64,000 nucleotides of DNA from an uncultured Flavobacteriaceae bacterium (lineage in GTDB: Bacteria > Bacteroidota > Bacteroidia > Flavobacteriales > Flavobacteriaceae): positions 157,698 through 221,697 of the forward strand of contig CANMFO010000006.1 of the NCBI GenBank assembly GCA_947497245.1, written 5' to 3'. A model generated the notes under the pieces. That model was not told where the DNA came from and made no database searches. It was given only the letters and a program-made list of their open reading frames with translations. Shown here in pieces: positions 52,307 through 62,357 of this stretch; positions within the stretch are counted from its first letter, which is position 1; each line of letters begins with the position of its first letter. Position numbers and translations under genes: made by a program.

Positions 52307-52692
52307 CAATTGGGTCGCACGGCCAGGATAACCTTGTAATTGTTCCTATTGGCGATGTCCATTACGTTGACCGCCTCTTTGATGGCAACGCTTTCTTCCG
52401 CCCTTAGGATAATGGTTGGTTTCTCTTGACCTTCCAGTGCTTTTTTTAGTTCAATTTCAATGTATTCTCCATTAATTCTCTCGTTGTTCACAAAATACTG
52501 TAAGTTCTTGTCGATACTCACGGATACATTTTGCGTATTGGTCGATTTCCCCTTGGCCTTGGGCAGTAAAAGATCCAAAGCATTCGGCGAGTTTGCCGTC
52601 AACATGAAGAATATCAGCAACAAAAAAACGATATCCGTCATAGACGACATACTAAAATCGGGACTGACCTTATTTCTACCCTTCAACTTCAT
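52306..52692 (-). CDS. exbD: ExbD/TolR-type biopolymer transport protein
   Basis: A 128-residue inner-membrane protein with one helix (about 18-36) containing the functional aspartate in SMTDIVFLLLIFFML, which carries protons with ExbB. The periplasmic part is a small alpha/beta domain (NTQNVSVSIDKNLQYFVNNERI). It starts ten bases after the exbB stop and overlaps tonB by one base. Confidence 0.92.
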   Translation of the reverse strand: MKLKGRNKVSPDFSMSSMTDIVFLLLIFFMLTANSPNALDLLLPKAKGKSTNTQNVSVSIDKNLQYFVNNERINGEYIEIELKKALEGQEKPTIILRAEESVAIKEAVNVMDIANRNNYKVILAVRPN

Positions 52693-52702
52693 AAGTCCAG
52701 GA

Positions 52703-53395
52703 TTATAAAGGTTCGTTCAAGAGGTCGAGGAATTCCACCGCATTCGCCTCCATGGCATGGACCACCTTATCGGTCCTGTTCACCAAATGGTTGTACCCGA
52801 TATAGGCGATGATCCCCACGATCAGGCCGGCCACGGTAGTGGTCATTGCGGTATATATCCCGGAAGCCAAAGATCCCATTTCGGCTTGGCCGCCACTGGT
52901 GGCCATTTCATGGAATGCCAAAATCATACCGATTACGGTTCCCAGAAAACCGATCATCGGAGCGGCCCCGGCAACGGTGGCCAGAACGCTCACGTTTTTC
53001 TCCAATTTGTACACCTCCAAGGTACCTGCGTTTTCTATGGCCGTATTGATATCGTCCAAGGGCTTCCCGATTCTTGAAATTCCCTTTTCGGTTAAACGGG
53101 CCACTGGGGAGTCCAATTGGGCGCAAAGTATTTTTGCCGCATCCAATTTCCCTCCAGAAACATGGTCGCGAATCTGGTTCATAAAGTTCTTGTCTATCTT
53201 GGAAGCCGCCTTTATGGCCAATATCCTTTCAAAATAGATGTAAAGGGCCACCCCCAGCATTACAAAAAGAACGGTTATGATGACCACACTGCCTGTGCCG
53301 CCATTAAAGATCAAATCAATAACCGATAGGGTTTTTTCCTCAGATACCACATCGCCCATTTCAGGGTCCTGGGTAAGGTCTTGAATCAATAACAT
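52703..53395 (-). CDS. exbB: MotA/TolQ/ExbB proton channel protein
   Basis: A 230-residue inner-membrane protein with three hydrophobic helices (about 27-52, 130-155, 175-200). The second and third carry the family residues, ATVAGAAPMIGFLGTVIGMILAF and YTAMTTTVAGLIVGIIAYIGYN. It forms the proton path with the ExbD-type partner. It lies 51 bases after nhaD, so the unit may be driven either from its own promoter or by read-through from nhaD. Confidence 0.93.
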   Translation of the reverse strand: MLLIQDLTQDPEMGDVVSEEKTLSVIDLIFNGGTGSVVIITVLFVMLGVALYIYFERILAIKAASKIDKNFMNQIRDHVSGGKLDAAKILCAQLDSPVARLTEKGISRIGKPLDDINTAIENAGTLEVYKLEKNVSVLATVAGAAPMIGFLGTVIGMILAFHEMATSGGQAEMGSLASGIYTAMTTTVAGLIVGIIAYIGYNHLVNRTDKVVHAMEANAVEFLDLLNEPL

Positions 53396-53446
53396 ATAAT
53401 TTCTCTGTATTAAGGTTGCCTTAATAACGGTATTTTGTCGATTAAA

Positions 53447-54787
53447 TTATGCGTGGAGCACAAAATCTCGCATTAAAATAAAAGTTCCAGCCCCAGCCAC
53501 AAAACCGATTAGCGCCAACCAGGATATTTTTTTGAGATACCAAAAGAAATCGATCTTTTCCATTCCCATGGCCACTACTCCCGCGGCAGATCCTATGATC
53601 AACATACTGCCCCCAGTTCCAGCGGAATAGGCGATAAAGTGCCATAGGGGGTCGTCCATTACCTGTGCGAACATCCCCATGCTGGCAGCGACCAAGGGCA
53701 CATTGTCGATCACCGCCGAGCCGACCCCGAACAGCATTACGACAATATCGGTGTTGGGTATGGCCTCGTTCAGGCTTTCGGCATAGTGAAACAGCATTCC
53801 CAAAGATTCCAATGCGGCCACGGCCAAAAGTATGCCCAGGAAAAATAGAATGCTGGGGAGCTCTATTTTGGACAAGGAATGGTGAACGGGGCTATGGTGC
53901 CCTACGGAATCGCTCTCCCCTTCGACATCCACAGCGTCCGAAATAGAGAATTTGGAACTGCTGTAGATTTCCGCGAAGGTAGCCACAATGGCCAAGGAAA
54001 GCATCATTCCCACATACGGGGGCAAATGCGTGATCGTCTTAAAAAAGGGTACAAAAACAATGGCCCCCAGCCCCAGGTACAACATGGTAGCGCCATATTT
54101 GGATTTTGGCTTCTCCAATTCTTCGATGTCACTGATATTTCCTTTAAACGCCTTGTAACGGCCGGCCCACAAGACCGGGACCACCATACATACTATCGAT
54201 GGTATCAAGACATGCTCAATTAGTTGCAGTGCCGATACCTTATTGGCAATCCACAACATCGTAGTGGTGACATCGCCTATGGGCGACCAGGCCCCGCCCG
54301 CATTGGCCGCGATTATGATCATCCCGGCAAACCAAAGCCGGGTGTCCCGATCTTTGATCACCTTTTGCAAGATGGTGACCAGAACGATCGTGGCGGTAAG
54401 GTTATCTATTATGGCGGAAAGAATAAACGCCAAAATGGAAAACAACCACAACAGTTTACGCTTGCTCCTGGTACGGATAAAACCTTTGATCGTTGCAAAG
54501 CCGTCAAAATAATCGATGATTTCAACAATGGTCATCGCTCCCAGTAAAAAGACCAGTATTTCAGCGGTCTTGCCCAAATGATGCAGGAGAATTTCATCGA
54601 TATGGGTGGGCTCCAGTTCCCGGAGTTCGGCGTTCACCTCAAAAACGGGCATATGGGACAGGGCGATGATCGCCCACAAAATGGCCATCATGGCCAAGGC
54701 CGGAATCAGTTTATCAATTTTTAAGTTGTGCTCCAGGGTAATGGCCAGGTAACCCGCTAAAAATACAATGATAATAATGGTCTCCAT
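53447..54787 (-). CDS. nhaD: NhaD-type sodium:proton antiporter
   Basis: Inner-membrane Na+/H+ exchanger of the NhaD branch, 446 residues with about 12 helices. Recognisable segments include GKTAEILVFLLGAMTIVEIIDYFDGF, IDNLTATIVLVTIL, AANAGGAWSPIGDVTTTMLWI and SAVIDNVPLVAASMGM, with Asp in IDN motifs likely in ion binding. The N-terminal helix starts METIIIIVFLAGYLAITLEH. Sodium extrusion fits a marine host. It starts 16 bases after the glutamate dehydrogenase stop, so both are likely in one transcript. Confidence 0.93.
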   Translation of the reverse strand: METIIIIVFLAGYLAITLEHNLKIDKLIPALAMMAILWAIIALSHMPVFEVNAELRELEPTHIDEILLHHLGKTAEILVFLLGAMTIVEIIDYFDGFATIKGFIRTRSKRKLLWLFSILAFILSAIIDNLTATIVLVTILQKVIKDRDTRLWFAGMIIIAANAGGAWSPIGDVTTTMLWIANKVSALQLIEHVLIPSIVCMVVPVLWAGRYKAFKGNISDIEELEKPKSKYGATMLYLGLGAIVFVPFFKTITHLPPYVGMMLSLAIVATFAEIYSSSKFSISDAVDVEGESDSVGHHSPVHHSLSKIELPSILFFLGILLAVAALESLGMLFHYAESLNEAIPNTDIVVMLFGVGSAVIDNVPLVAASMGMFAQVMDDPLWHFIAYSAGTGGSMLIIGSAAGVVAMGMEKIDFFWYLKKISWLALIGFVAGAGTFILMRDFVLHA

Positions 54788-54803
54788 ATTCGGTCGGTTT
54801 AGT

Positions 54804-56036
54804 TTAGATAAGTTGTTTCAACGCAATTTCAAATCCAGTTTTGCAGACGTTTGTTTTTGATTGATTTTGCCTAAAGATATTCAAAATTGCCTTTCCAATG
54901 GTATCCGACGTATCTTTAAATATCAATTCATCATCAATTCCGACCCTTTTTTCCATAAAATAGGAAAACACCCTTGCCATTCCACAATTGCTCACAAAGT
55001 CGGGTATCAGACTTACCCTACCGTCGGCATATTCCATAATAGGCCCGAAAAAAATCTCTTTGTCGGCAAAGGGGACATTGGCCCCACAGGAAATCACCTC
55101 TAATCCCGTATCGATCATTTTGGTGATCTGTTCCCTGGTGATCAACCTCGAGGCCGCACATGGCATAAATATCTCCGTGGGCAAAGTCCAAATACGTTCG
55201 TTGATTTCCCCAAAGGGAATCATGGTATCGGCATCCGCCATGAGACTATTTCCCTTTTTATTAAGGAAGAATGTCTGGATCTCCTCGAAGGAAAACCCCT
55301 CTTCCTTGATCACGCCCCCGGCCCTATCGATTATTCCCACCACCTTAGCGCCCATCTGCGCCAAGTAATAGGCGGCAGCGGACCCAACATTTCCAAAACC
55401 CTGTATTACGGCCCTTTTGCCCATAACATTACCTCCATAGATATCGTAATAGTGCCGTACGGCCTCCGCCACGCCATATCCTGTTATCATGTCGGCCACG
55501 GTATATTTTCGGGAGATGTCCGGCGAAAGCTTGTTGCTTTCCAGGGCCTTGATCACGCCCAATCTCAACTGCCCGATACGATTGATCTTATCTGCTTCGG
55601 TCGGCTTGAAATGCCCGTTAAAGACCCCTTCCTGTGGATGCCACACACCGGCATCCTCGGTAATCGGGATCACCTCATGGATTTCGTCCACATTTAAGTC
55701 CCCCCCTGTTCCGTAATAACTTTTCAACAAAGGGGCCACTGCACTGTACCAGCGCTCCAGAACTCCTTTTTTCCTTGGGTCGTTGGGATTAAAATTGATA
55801 CCGGATTTAGCGCCTCCTATCGGAGGGCCGGAGACTGTAAATTTGACCTCCATGGTCTTCGCCAGTGAAAGCACCTCGTTCATGTCCAAGCCTTCCCGCA
55901 TTCGGGTACCCCCGCCTGCCGCACCACCGCGAAGGGAGTTGATGACCGTCCACCCTTCGGCCTCGGTCTCTGGATCTTTCCAATTAAAAACGATTTCGGG
56001 CTGTTTGCCCTCGTACGCTGCCAATAATTTTTTCAT
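54804..56036 (-). CDS. Glu/Leu/Phe/Val dehydrogenase family protein
   Basis: A 410-residue NAD(P)-dependent amino-acid dehydrogenase. The catalytic region GPPIGGAKSGINFNP has the lysine (K77), GGDLNVDEIHEV is conserved, and the dinucleotide fold is marked by VIQGFGNVGSAAAYYLAQMGAKVVGI. Substrate choice (glutamate, leucine or another amino acid) cannot be read. It is the first gene of a minus-strand run that continues with nhaD, exbB, exbD, tonB and folC. Glutamate synthase at 57.8 kb is the assimilatory counterpart. Confidence 0.9.
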   Translation of the reverse strand: MKKLLAAYEGKQPEIVFNWKDPETEAEGWTVINSLRGGAAGGGTRMREGLDMNEVLSLAKTMEVKFTVSGPPIGGAKSGINFNPNDPRKKGVLERWYSAVAPLLKSYYGTGGDLNVDEIHEVIPITEDAGVWHPQEGVFNGHFKPTEADKINRIGQLRLGVIKALESNKLSPDISRKYTVADMITGYGVAEAVRHYYDIYGGNVMGKRAVIQGFGNVGSAAAYYLAQMGAKVVGIIDRAGGVIKEEGFSFEEIQTFFLNKKGNSLMADADTMIPFGEINERIWTLPTEIFMPCAASRLITREQITKMIDTGLEVISCGANVPFADKEIFFGPIMEYADGRVSLIPDFVSNCGMARVFSYFMEKRVGIDDELIFKDTSDTIGKAILNIFRQNQSKTNVCKTGFEIALKQLI

Positions 56037-56276
56037 TGCTGCCGATTTAAATCATTATGTGATCTTGTTTTTCATCCGTTTTCCGTTTGAAACATTAGCT
56101 TTTTCCCCTTTCGGGGTTACTGTTGATCCATAATTGCTGATTTAAACCAATTCAAAAAATCGTGTCCACAAATATAAATATTTGGAATTGGAAAATTCGT
56201 ATTCCCTTGGCTGTGATCGCAGATCGACCCTAAAGAAAACATCCTTGGAGTACCGTCCTATTTTCCTGCATACCCG

Positions 56277-56284
56277 TATATTTG
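56277..56284 (+). promoter_or_regulatory. Candidate -7 element for acyl-CoA dehydrogenase gene
   Basis: TATATTTG is a full match to TAnnTTTG and lies 26 bases before the ATG at 56311. No TTTG was found at the usual -33 distance. Confidence 0.5.
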
Positions 56285-56310
56285 TAGGAAGACAACACAA
56301 AGATCTTACT

Positions 56311-57453
56311 ATGGATTTCTCACTATCTGAAGAACATCTAATGATACGGCAGGCGGCAAGGGATTTTGCCCAGAACGAATTGCTCCCGGGCGTCATTGAA
56401 CGCGACGAGGCACAAAGGTTCCCCACCGAACAAATTAAAAAATTAGGGGAGTTGGGGTTCTTGGGAATGATGGTGGATCCCAAGTACAACGGTAGCGGAA
56501 TGGACACCTTGTCCTATGTCATTGCCATTGAGGAACTCTCCAAGGTCGATGCGTCGGCCTCGGTGGTGGTATCGGTAAACAACTCTTTGGTTTGCTGGGG
56601 ACTGGAAACCTTTGGCAGTGAAGCCCAAAAGGAAAAATATTTGAGCCGATTGGCTTCCGGGCAGGTCATTGGTGCCTTTTGCCTATCGGAGCCAGAAGCC
56701 GGTAGCGACGCCACCTCCCAAAAAACCACGGCCATAGACAAAGGCGACCACTATGTGCTCAATGGGACGAAAAACTGGATCACCAACGGCGGCACTTCGG
56801 AAGTATGCCTGGTCATCGCCCAGACCGATAGGGAAAAAGGCCATAAGGGCATCAACGCCCTAATTGTGGAAAAAAATATGCCCGGTTTTGAAATCGGGCC
56901 CAAGGAGAACAAGCTGGGCATCCGTGGAAGCGATACCCATTCCCTTATCTTCAATGAAGTAAAGGTTCCCAAGGAAAATCGCATCGGTAAAGACGGCTTT
57001 GGATTCAAGTTCGCAATGAAGTCCCTCTCGGGCGGCAGAATCGGGATTGCCGCCCAAGCTCTTGGGATCGCTGCGGGAGCTTATGAAATGGCCCTGAAAT
57101 ACTCCAAAGAGCGAAGTACTTTTGGTACGAAGATCGCGAACCACCAGGCCATCGCTTTCAAACTGGCCGATATGCATACCCAAATCGAAGCGGCCCGCCA
57201 TTTGGTGTATAAAGCGGCCTGGGAAAAAGACCAAGGCCTGAACTATGATCTGTCGGGGGCGGTAGCCAAATTATATGCTTCCCAAACAGCCATGGAAACT
57301 ACGGTGGAAGCCGTTCAGATCCACGGGGGGAACGGCTTCGTCAAAGACTACCATGTGGAACGTCTGATGCGGGACGCAAAGATTACACAGATTTATGAAG
57401 GAACATCCGAGATCCAGAAAATAGTCATTTCAAGGAGCATCCTGAAGGATTGA
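56311..57453 (+). CDS. Acyl-CoA dehydrogenase
   Basis: FAD enzyme introducing the first double bond in acyl-CoA; electrons go to ETF (etfBA at 6.5 kb). 380 residues, usual for short/medium-chain enzymes. Visible are AFCLSEPEAGSDATSQKT (substrate/FAD region), GTKNWITNGGTSEVCLVIA, RSTFGTKIANHQAIAFKLADM and the C-terminal catalytic Glu in IYEGTSEIQKIVISR. ATG at 56311 follows a -7 element and fits the family start MDFSLSEEHLMIRQAARDFA; a longer upstream frame lacks homology. Acyl chain preference (for example butyryl-CoA) is not determined. Confidence 0.94.
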   Translation: MDFSLSEEHLMIRQAARDFAQNELLPGVIERDEAQRFPTEQIKKLGELGFLGMMVDPKYNGSGMDTLSYVIAIEELSKVDASASVVVSVNNSLVCWGLETFGSEAQKEKYLSRLASGQVIGAFCLSEPEAGSDATSQKTTAIDKGDHYVLNGTKNWITNGGTSEVCLVIAQTDREKGHKGINALIVEKNMPGFEIGPKENKLGIRGSDTHSLIFNEVKVPKENRIGKDGFGFKFAMKSLSGGRIGIAAQALGIAAGAYEMALKYSKERSTFGTKIANHQAIAFKLADMHTQIEAARHLVYKAAWEKDQGLNYDLSGAVAKLYASQTAMETTVEAVQIHGGNGFVKDYHVERLMRDAKITQIYEGTSEIQKIVISRSILKD

Positions 57454-57608
57454 TAGCTATGGGGGAGTAAAGCGGAAAGCCCAACAGTGGGCGTACCAAA
57501 ATAGGTTCCAAATCTACTTTCATTTGAGGATCATCATTACAAACACCCTATAATTTAAGGGGCTTACTTCCATAATATGTATTTTGGAGCACGGAATGGG
57601 CCAAAAAT

Positions 57609-57627
57609 TTGGGGCATGATGCCCCAA
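57609..57627. repeat. Inverted repeat upstream of gltBD
   Basis: TTGGGGCA-tga-TGCCCCAA, an 8-bp perfect inverted repeat with a 3-base centre, 230 bases before gltB and 156 after the acyl-CoA dehydrogenase stop. No T-run follows, so an operator or a structural element is as likely as a terminator. Confidence 0.4.
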
Positions 57628-57815
57628 TAACGCATATCGTTGTGGATCCCCCCCTAAAAATCTTTAAAATTTGCCCTGGATGGCCTAAATTTATGGGAAT
57701 GATAAATTAACCTTCCCAAAAATCCAAATTTGAGCATTTTTTAGCACTTTATTGAAAACGTTGATTTTTTTATTCCATTTATCCAGAATCAATGAATATA
57801 ATTCAGATAAAATGC

Positions 57816-57823
57816 TATTTTTG
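57816..57823 (+). promoter_or_regulatory. Candidate -7 element of gltBD
   Basis: TATTTTTG fits TAnnTTTG and lies 17 bases before the gltB ATG. No clear -33 TTTG was seen. Confidence 0.45.
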
Positions 57824-57840
57824 AAGAAATACCATAATTT

Positions 57841-60800
57841 ATGACGTTGAAGAAGCAAGGGTTATACCTACCGGAATTTGAACATGACAACTGTGGTGCA
57901 GGATTCATATGCAGCCTCAAAGGAAAGAAGTCGAACGATATTATACATAAGGCTCTGGAAATTCTGGACAAACTGGAGCATCGTGGAGCGGTCAGCGCAG
58001 ATGGAAAAACAGGTGATGGGGCCGGAATCCTAATTGATATTCCCCACGATTTTTTTAAAGCGGAATGCACCTTTGACCTTCCCGATCCGGGGGAATATGC
58101 GGTCAGCAACGTTTTTTTGCCCCAAAAGGAAAACCAACGTAACTTTTGTATCTCTGTTTTCGAAGAGAACATCAAAAAGCAGGGACTCCAACTACTGGGC
58201 TGGCGCGATGTGCCCGTAAATCCATCTGTGCCCGGTAGAATTGCGATGGAGACAGAACCTTTTGTAAAACAACTGTTTGTTGCCAAAGCCGGGTCGGAAC
58301 AGGAAGAGTTTAATTTCAACCTTAAGCTGTTCATCGCCCGGAAAGTTACCGAACATACCGTTCTGGGATCCAAATTGTCGGAACGCCAGTTCTTTTATGT
58401 CCCCAGCCTGTCGACCAAGATCATCATTTTCAAAGGCCTGCTGATGCCGAAGGATATCAGCCTATATTATAAAGACCTGATGGACCCCAGGGTAGTGACC
58501 CGACTGGCCTTGGTACATCAAAGGTTCTCGACCAATACTTTTCCCACATGGGATCTGGCACAACCCTTCCGTTATATGTGCCATAACGGTGAAATAAATA
58601 CATTGCGCGGCAATGTTTCCCGAATGCGTTCGCGGGAGGAATTGCTGAAGAGCGATTGGTTCGGGGAAGAAATAAAAAACATACTTCCCATCGTACTACC
58701 TGGAAAATCAGATTCGGCAACGATGGATATGGTAGTGGAAATGTTGCTGATGACCGGCCGTTCCCTACCGGAGGTCATGATGATTTTAGTGCCGGAGGCA
58801 TGGGAGAAGAACACGGAAATGTCGGAGGTAAAACGATCGTTCTATGAATACTATTCCTGTGTAGTGGAACCTTGGGACGGGCCCGCCTCCATCCCATTTA
58901 CCGATGGGAATTATATCGGTGCGGTCCTGGACAGGAATGGTCTGCGCCCCTCCAGGTATTCCGTGACCAAAGATGGGTACGTCATTATGTCTTCCGAAAC
59001 CGGGGTAGTGGAAATCGAACCGGAAAACGTAGAATTCCATGGGCGTTTGGAACCTGGAAAAATGTTCCTGGTTAACATGGAGGAAGGCCGTATCGTCAAC
59101 GATGAGGAAATCAAGGAGGAAATTGCGCAGCGGCATCCCTACAAAAAGTGGTTGGACAACAATTTGGTCCATCTAAAGGACATTCCCTATAACGATTGTC
59201 CACTTTTCCTGGGGGAGGCCTCACTGGAAAAAAGAAAATCGGTTTTCGGCTATACCCTGGAGGACATCAATACCATTATCCTTCCCATGGGCAAGAATGC
59301 CAAGGAACCCATTGGCTCCATGGGATCGGACACACCCATTGCCGTACTGTCCCAACGTCCGCAATTGATCTACAACTACTTCAAGCAGTTGTTTGCCCAA
59401 GTGACCAACCCGCCCCTGGATGGCATTAGGGAAGAACTGATCACCGACATCAGCCTCACCCTGGGAAGCGATCAAAATATTTTTGATTTCAGTGAACTGC
59501 ACTGCAGAAAACTAAAAATTCAAAATCCCGTCATCTCCAAGGAGGATCTCGACAAGATCAAAAACTATGACGCGAGCCCCGATTATAAGGTGGTCTCCAT
59601 TCCGATGCTCTATGAGGTCGAAAAAGGATACAATGGCCTGGAGGATGCCCTGGAAGCCATCTTGAAACAGGCTTTACAGGAAATTGATTTGGGCACCAAT
59701 ATCATTATCCTTTCCGATAGGAATGTCAGTGAAAAATTGGCCCCGATCCCCGCCTTATTGGCCTGTTCTTATGTGAACAGCGGCCTACAGAGAATGGGAA
59801 AACGTTCCAAACTCAGTGTGATCATCGAATCTGCCGAACCACGTGAAGTGCACCACTTCGCGCTCTTGTTCGGGTTCGGGGCAAGTGCCATCAATCCGTA
59901 TTTGGTAAACGAAATCATTGGAGAGCAGATCGAAGAACTCGATATCACGGAATTTACTTTTGAGGAAGCCATCAAGAACTACAACAAGGCAATTGGGAAG
60001 GGCATTCTCAAAGTAATGAACAAAATTGGCATCTCTACCTTGAACTCGTACCGGGGTTCCCAGTTGTTCGAGTGCATTGGCATCAATACCAAGGTAGTCG
60101 AAAAATACTTCCCGAATACCCCGACGAGAATTGAGGGCGTAGGACTCTACCAACTGGAAAAAGAGATTTCCAAGCGGCACGCCATAGCATTCACCAAGAA
60201 GGAAATAGCCGCCAATCTCGATTTGGAAATGGGTGGTGAATACCGTTGGAGAAGGGATGGGGAGAAGCATATGTTCAACCCCTTGTCCATTGCAAAGCTG
60301 CAAAAGGCGGTCCGAAACAATGAGCCCGGCACCTATAAGGAGTTTTCGGAAATGGTAAATGAGCAATCAAAAAATTTGATGACCATCCGTGGCCTGTTCG
60401 AGTTTTCCAACTACGATCCCATTCCCATTGACGAAGTAGAGCCCTGGACCGAAATCGTAAAGCGCTTTAAGACCGGGGCCATGTCGTATGGTTCCATCAG
60501 TAAGGAAGCGCACGAAAACCTTGCCATTGCCATGAACCGGATCGGGGGCAAGAGCAACTCGGGCGAAGGGGGCGAAGATTCAGATCGTTTTTACAAAAAC
60601 GCCACCGGGGACTGGCGGAACAGTGCCATCAAGCAGGTGGCTTCCGGGAGGTTCGGGGTCACTTCGGACTATCTGACCAACGCGGAGGAAATACAGATTA
60701 AGATGGCCCAAGGGGCCAAGCCTGGGGAAGGTGGACAATTACCCGGGCCCAAAGTGAACCCGGCAATTGCCAAGACAAGAAATTCCACTCCCTACGTAGG

Positions 60801-62349
60801 ACTGATCTCCCCTCCGCCCCATCACGACATTTATTCCATCGAGGACCTGTCACAGTTGATCTTTGATTTAAAATCCGCCAACCGCGAAGCCAGGATCAAC
60901 GTGAAATTGGTTTCCGAGGTTGGTGTGGGCACCGTTGCCGCAGGGGTTTCCAAGGCCAAGGCCGATGTTATCCTGGTTTCGGGCTTTGATGGCGGCACCG
61001 GAGCCTCCCCGCTAACCTCATTGAAGCACGCGGGACTCCCATGGGAACTGGGTATCGCGGAAGCGCAGCAGACCTTGGTCATGAACGACCTAAGAAATCG
61101 AATTGTTCTCGAATGCGACGGACAATTGAAAACTGGGCGCGATGTGGCAATAGCCTGTCTTTTGGGAGCCGAGGAATTCGGTTTTGCCACCGCCCCGCTA
61201 GTGGCCTCGGGCTGTATTATGATGCGGGTATGCCATTTAAATACCTGTCCGGTAGGTATAGCCACCCAAAACCCTGACCTGCGAAAAAAGTTCGAGGGCA
61301 AGCCCGAACATGTGGTCAACTATATGTATTTCGTCGCTCAGGAACTGCGGGAAATAATGGCGCAACTCGGTTTCAGAACGGTCAATGAAATGGTGGGACA
61401 GGTCCAAAAGCTGGATCGCAACAAAGCCATCGACCACTATAAATCGGCGGGCATCGACCTGACACCGATCTTACATCAGGTGGACGTACCTGCAGGAACC
61501 AAATTCTACAACACGGAGAAACAGCGACACGATGTGGACAAATCAATTGAGTTCGAGATCATCGAGAAAGCGAATCCGTCTTTGTTCCGCAAGGAGAAAC
61601 TGAGTTTGGATTTTCCGATACACAATACCGATCGGGCCGTCGGGGCCATTATCAGTAACGAAATCTCCAAAGTATATGGGGCGCAGGGGTTACCGATCAA
61701 TACCTTGAAACTGAACTTTACAGGTTCCGCGGGCCAAAGTTTTGGAGCGTTCGCAACCAGGGGCCTTACCCTAACCGTCAACGGCAACACCAACGACTAT
61801 TTGGGCAAGGGGCTTTCAGGCGCCAAGTTGGTGGTCAAAGTGCCCGACGGGTCCACCATAGTACCCGAAGACAATGTCATTACCGGGAACGTGACCTTAT
61901 ACGGCGCTACGGCCGGTAGGGCCTATATCAACGGAAAGGCGGGGGAACGCTTTTGCGTACGCAATTCCGGGGCCAAAACCGTTGTTGAGGGCATTGGCGA
62001 CCACGGGTGTGAATATATGACCGGTGGGGTCGCCGTGATACTCGGCGAGGTCGGAAGAAACTTTGGTGCCGGAATGAGCGGTGGAATCGCATACGTCTAT
62101 GACAAAAACAAAACCTTTGAAAGTAGGTGCAAGGAGGAAGCGCTGAACCTTCTGCCCGTAGAGGAGGACAATGATATCAAACAGCTACGGGAGTTGATCG
62201 AAAGCCACTATAACTCCACCTTAAGCCCATTGGCCCAGCGTATCTTGGAAAATTGGGAAGATTGCCTATCGGATTTTGTAAAGGTCTTTCCTGAGGAGTA
62301 CCGACAGGCATTGATCCGCTTGGAAAATGAAAAATTACAAACCATATAA
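57841..62349 (+). CDS. gltB: Glutamate synthase large subunit
   Basis: Large subunit of NADPH-dependent glutamate synthase, which makes two glutamates from glutamine and 2-oxoglutarate. 1502 residues, the standard length. The amidotransferase nucleophile is C18 in EHDNCGAGF, so about 17 residues are likely removed as a propeptide. RGAVSADGKTGDGAG and the central FMN domain SSGEGGEDSDRF follow (SNSGEGGED), with IKQVASGRFGVTSDYL. The 3Fe-4S cysteines are in SGCIMMRVCHLNTCPVG. The C-terminal beta-helix has the GXXGXXXG-type repeats (GGVAVILGEVGRNFGAGMSGG). gltD begins eight bases after the stop. Confidence 0.97.
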   Translation: MTLKKQGLYLPEFEHDNCGAGFICSLKGKKSNDIIHKALEILDKLEHRGAVSADGKTGDGAGILIDIPHDFFKAECTFDLPDPGEYAVSNVFLPQKENQRNFCISVFEENIKKQGLQLLGWRDVPVNPSVPGRIAMETEPFVKQLFVAKAGSEQEEFNFNLKLFIARKVTEHTVLGSKLSERQFFYVPSLSTKIIIFKGLLMPKDISLYYKDLMDPRVVTRLALVHQRFSTNTFPTWDLAQPFRYMCHNGEINTLRGNVSRMRSREELLKSDWFGEEIKNILPIVLPGKSDSATMDMVVEMLLMTGRSLPEVMMILVPEAWEKNTEMSEVKRSFYEYYSCVVEPWDGPASIPFTDGNYIGAVLDRNGLRPSRYSVTKDGYVIMSSETGVVEIEPENVEFHGRLEPGKMFLVNMEEGRIVNDEEIKEEIAQRHPYKKWLDNNLVHLKDIPYNDCPLFLGEASLEKRKSVFGYTLEDINTIILPMGKNAKEPIGSMGSDTPIAVLSQRPQLIYNYFKQLFAQVTNPPLDGIREELITDISLTLGSDQNIFDFSELHCRKLKIQNPVISKEDLDKIKNYDASPDYKVVSIPMLYEVEKGYNGLEDALEAILKQALQEIDLGTNIIILSDRNVSEKLAPIPALLACSYVNSGLQRMGKRSKLSVIIESAEPREVHHFALLFGFGASAINPYLVNEIIGEQIEELDITEFTFEEAIKNYNKAIGKGILKVMNKIGISTLNSYRGSQLFECIGINTKVVEKYFPNTPTRIEGVGLYQLEKEISKRHAIAFTKKEIAANLDLEMGGEYRWRRDGEKHMFNPLSIAKLQKAVRNNEPGTYKEFSEMVNEQSKNLMTIRGLFEFSNYDPIPIDEVEPWTEIVKRFKTGAMSYGSISKEAHENLAIAMNRIGGKSNSGEGGEDSDRFYKNATGDWRNSAIKQVASGRFGVTSDYLTNAEEIQIKMAQGAKPGEGGQLPGPKVNPAIAKTRNSTPYVGLISPPPHHDIYSIEDLSQLIFDLKSANREARINVKLVSEVGVGTVAAGVSKAKADVILVSGFDGGTGASPLTSLKHAGLPWELGIAEAQQTLVMNDLRNRIVLECDGQLKTGRDVAIACLLGAEEFGFATAPLVASGCIMMRVCHLNTCPVGIATQNPDLRKKFEGKPEHVVNYMYFVAQELREIMAQLGFRTVNEMVGQVQKLDRNKAIDHYKSAGIDLTPILHQVDVPAGTKFYNTEKQRHDVDKSIEFEIIEKANPSLFRKEKLSLDFPIHNTDRAVGAIISNEISKVYGAQGLPINTLKLNFTGSAGQSFGAFATRGLTLTVNGNTNDYLGKGLSGAKLVVKVPDGSTIVPEDNVITGNVTLYGATAGRAYINGKAGERFCVRNSGAKTVVEGIGDHGCEYMTGGVAVILGEVGRNFGAGMSGGIAYVYDKNKTFESRCKEEALNLLPVEEDNDIKQLRELIESHYNSTLSPLAQRILENWEDCLSDFVKVFPEEYRQALIRLENEKLQTI

Positions 62350-62357
62350 ATCGAGAA

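Larger units (their letters stand above)
57454..57840. other. Intergenic region upstream of gltB
   Basis: 387 bases without a gene. It holds an inverted repeat (57609-57627) and a -7 element (57816-57823). The rest is AT-rich with no credible coding frame. Confidence 0.6.
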
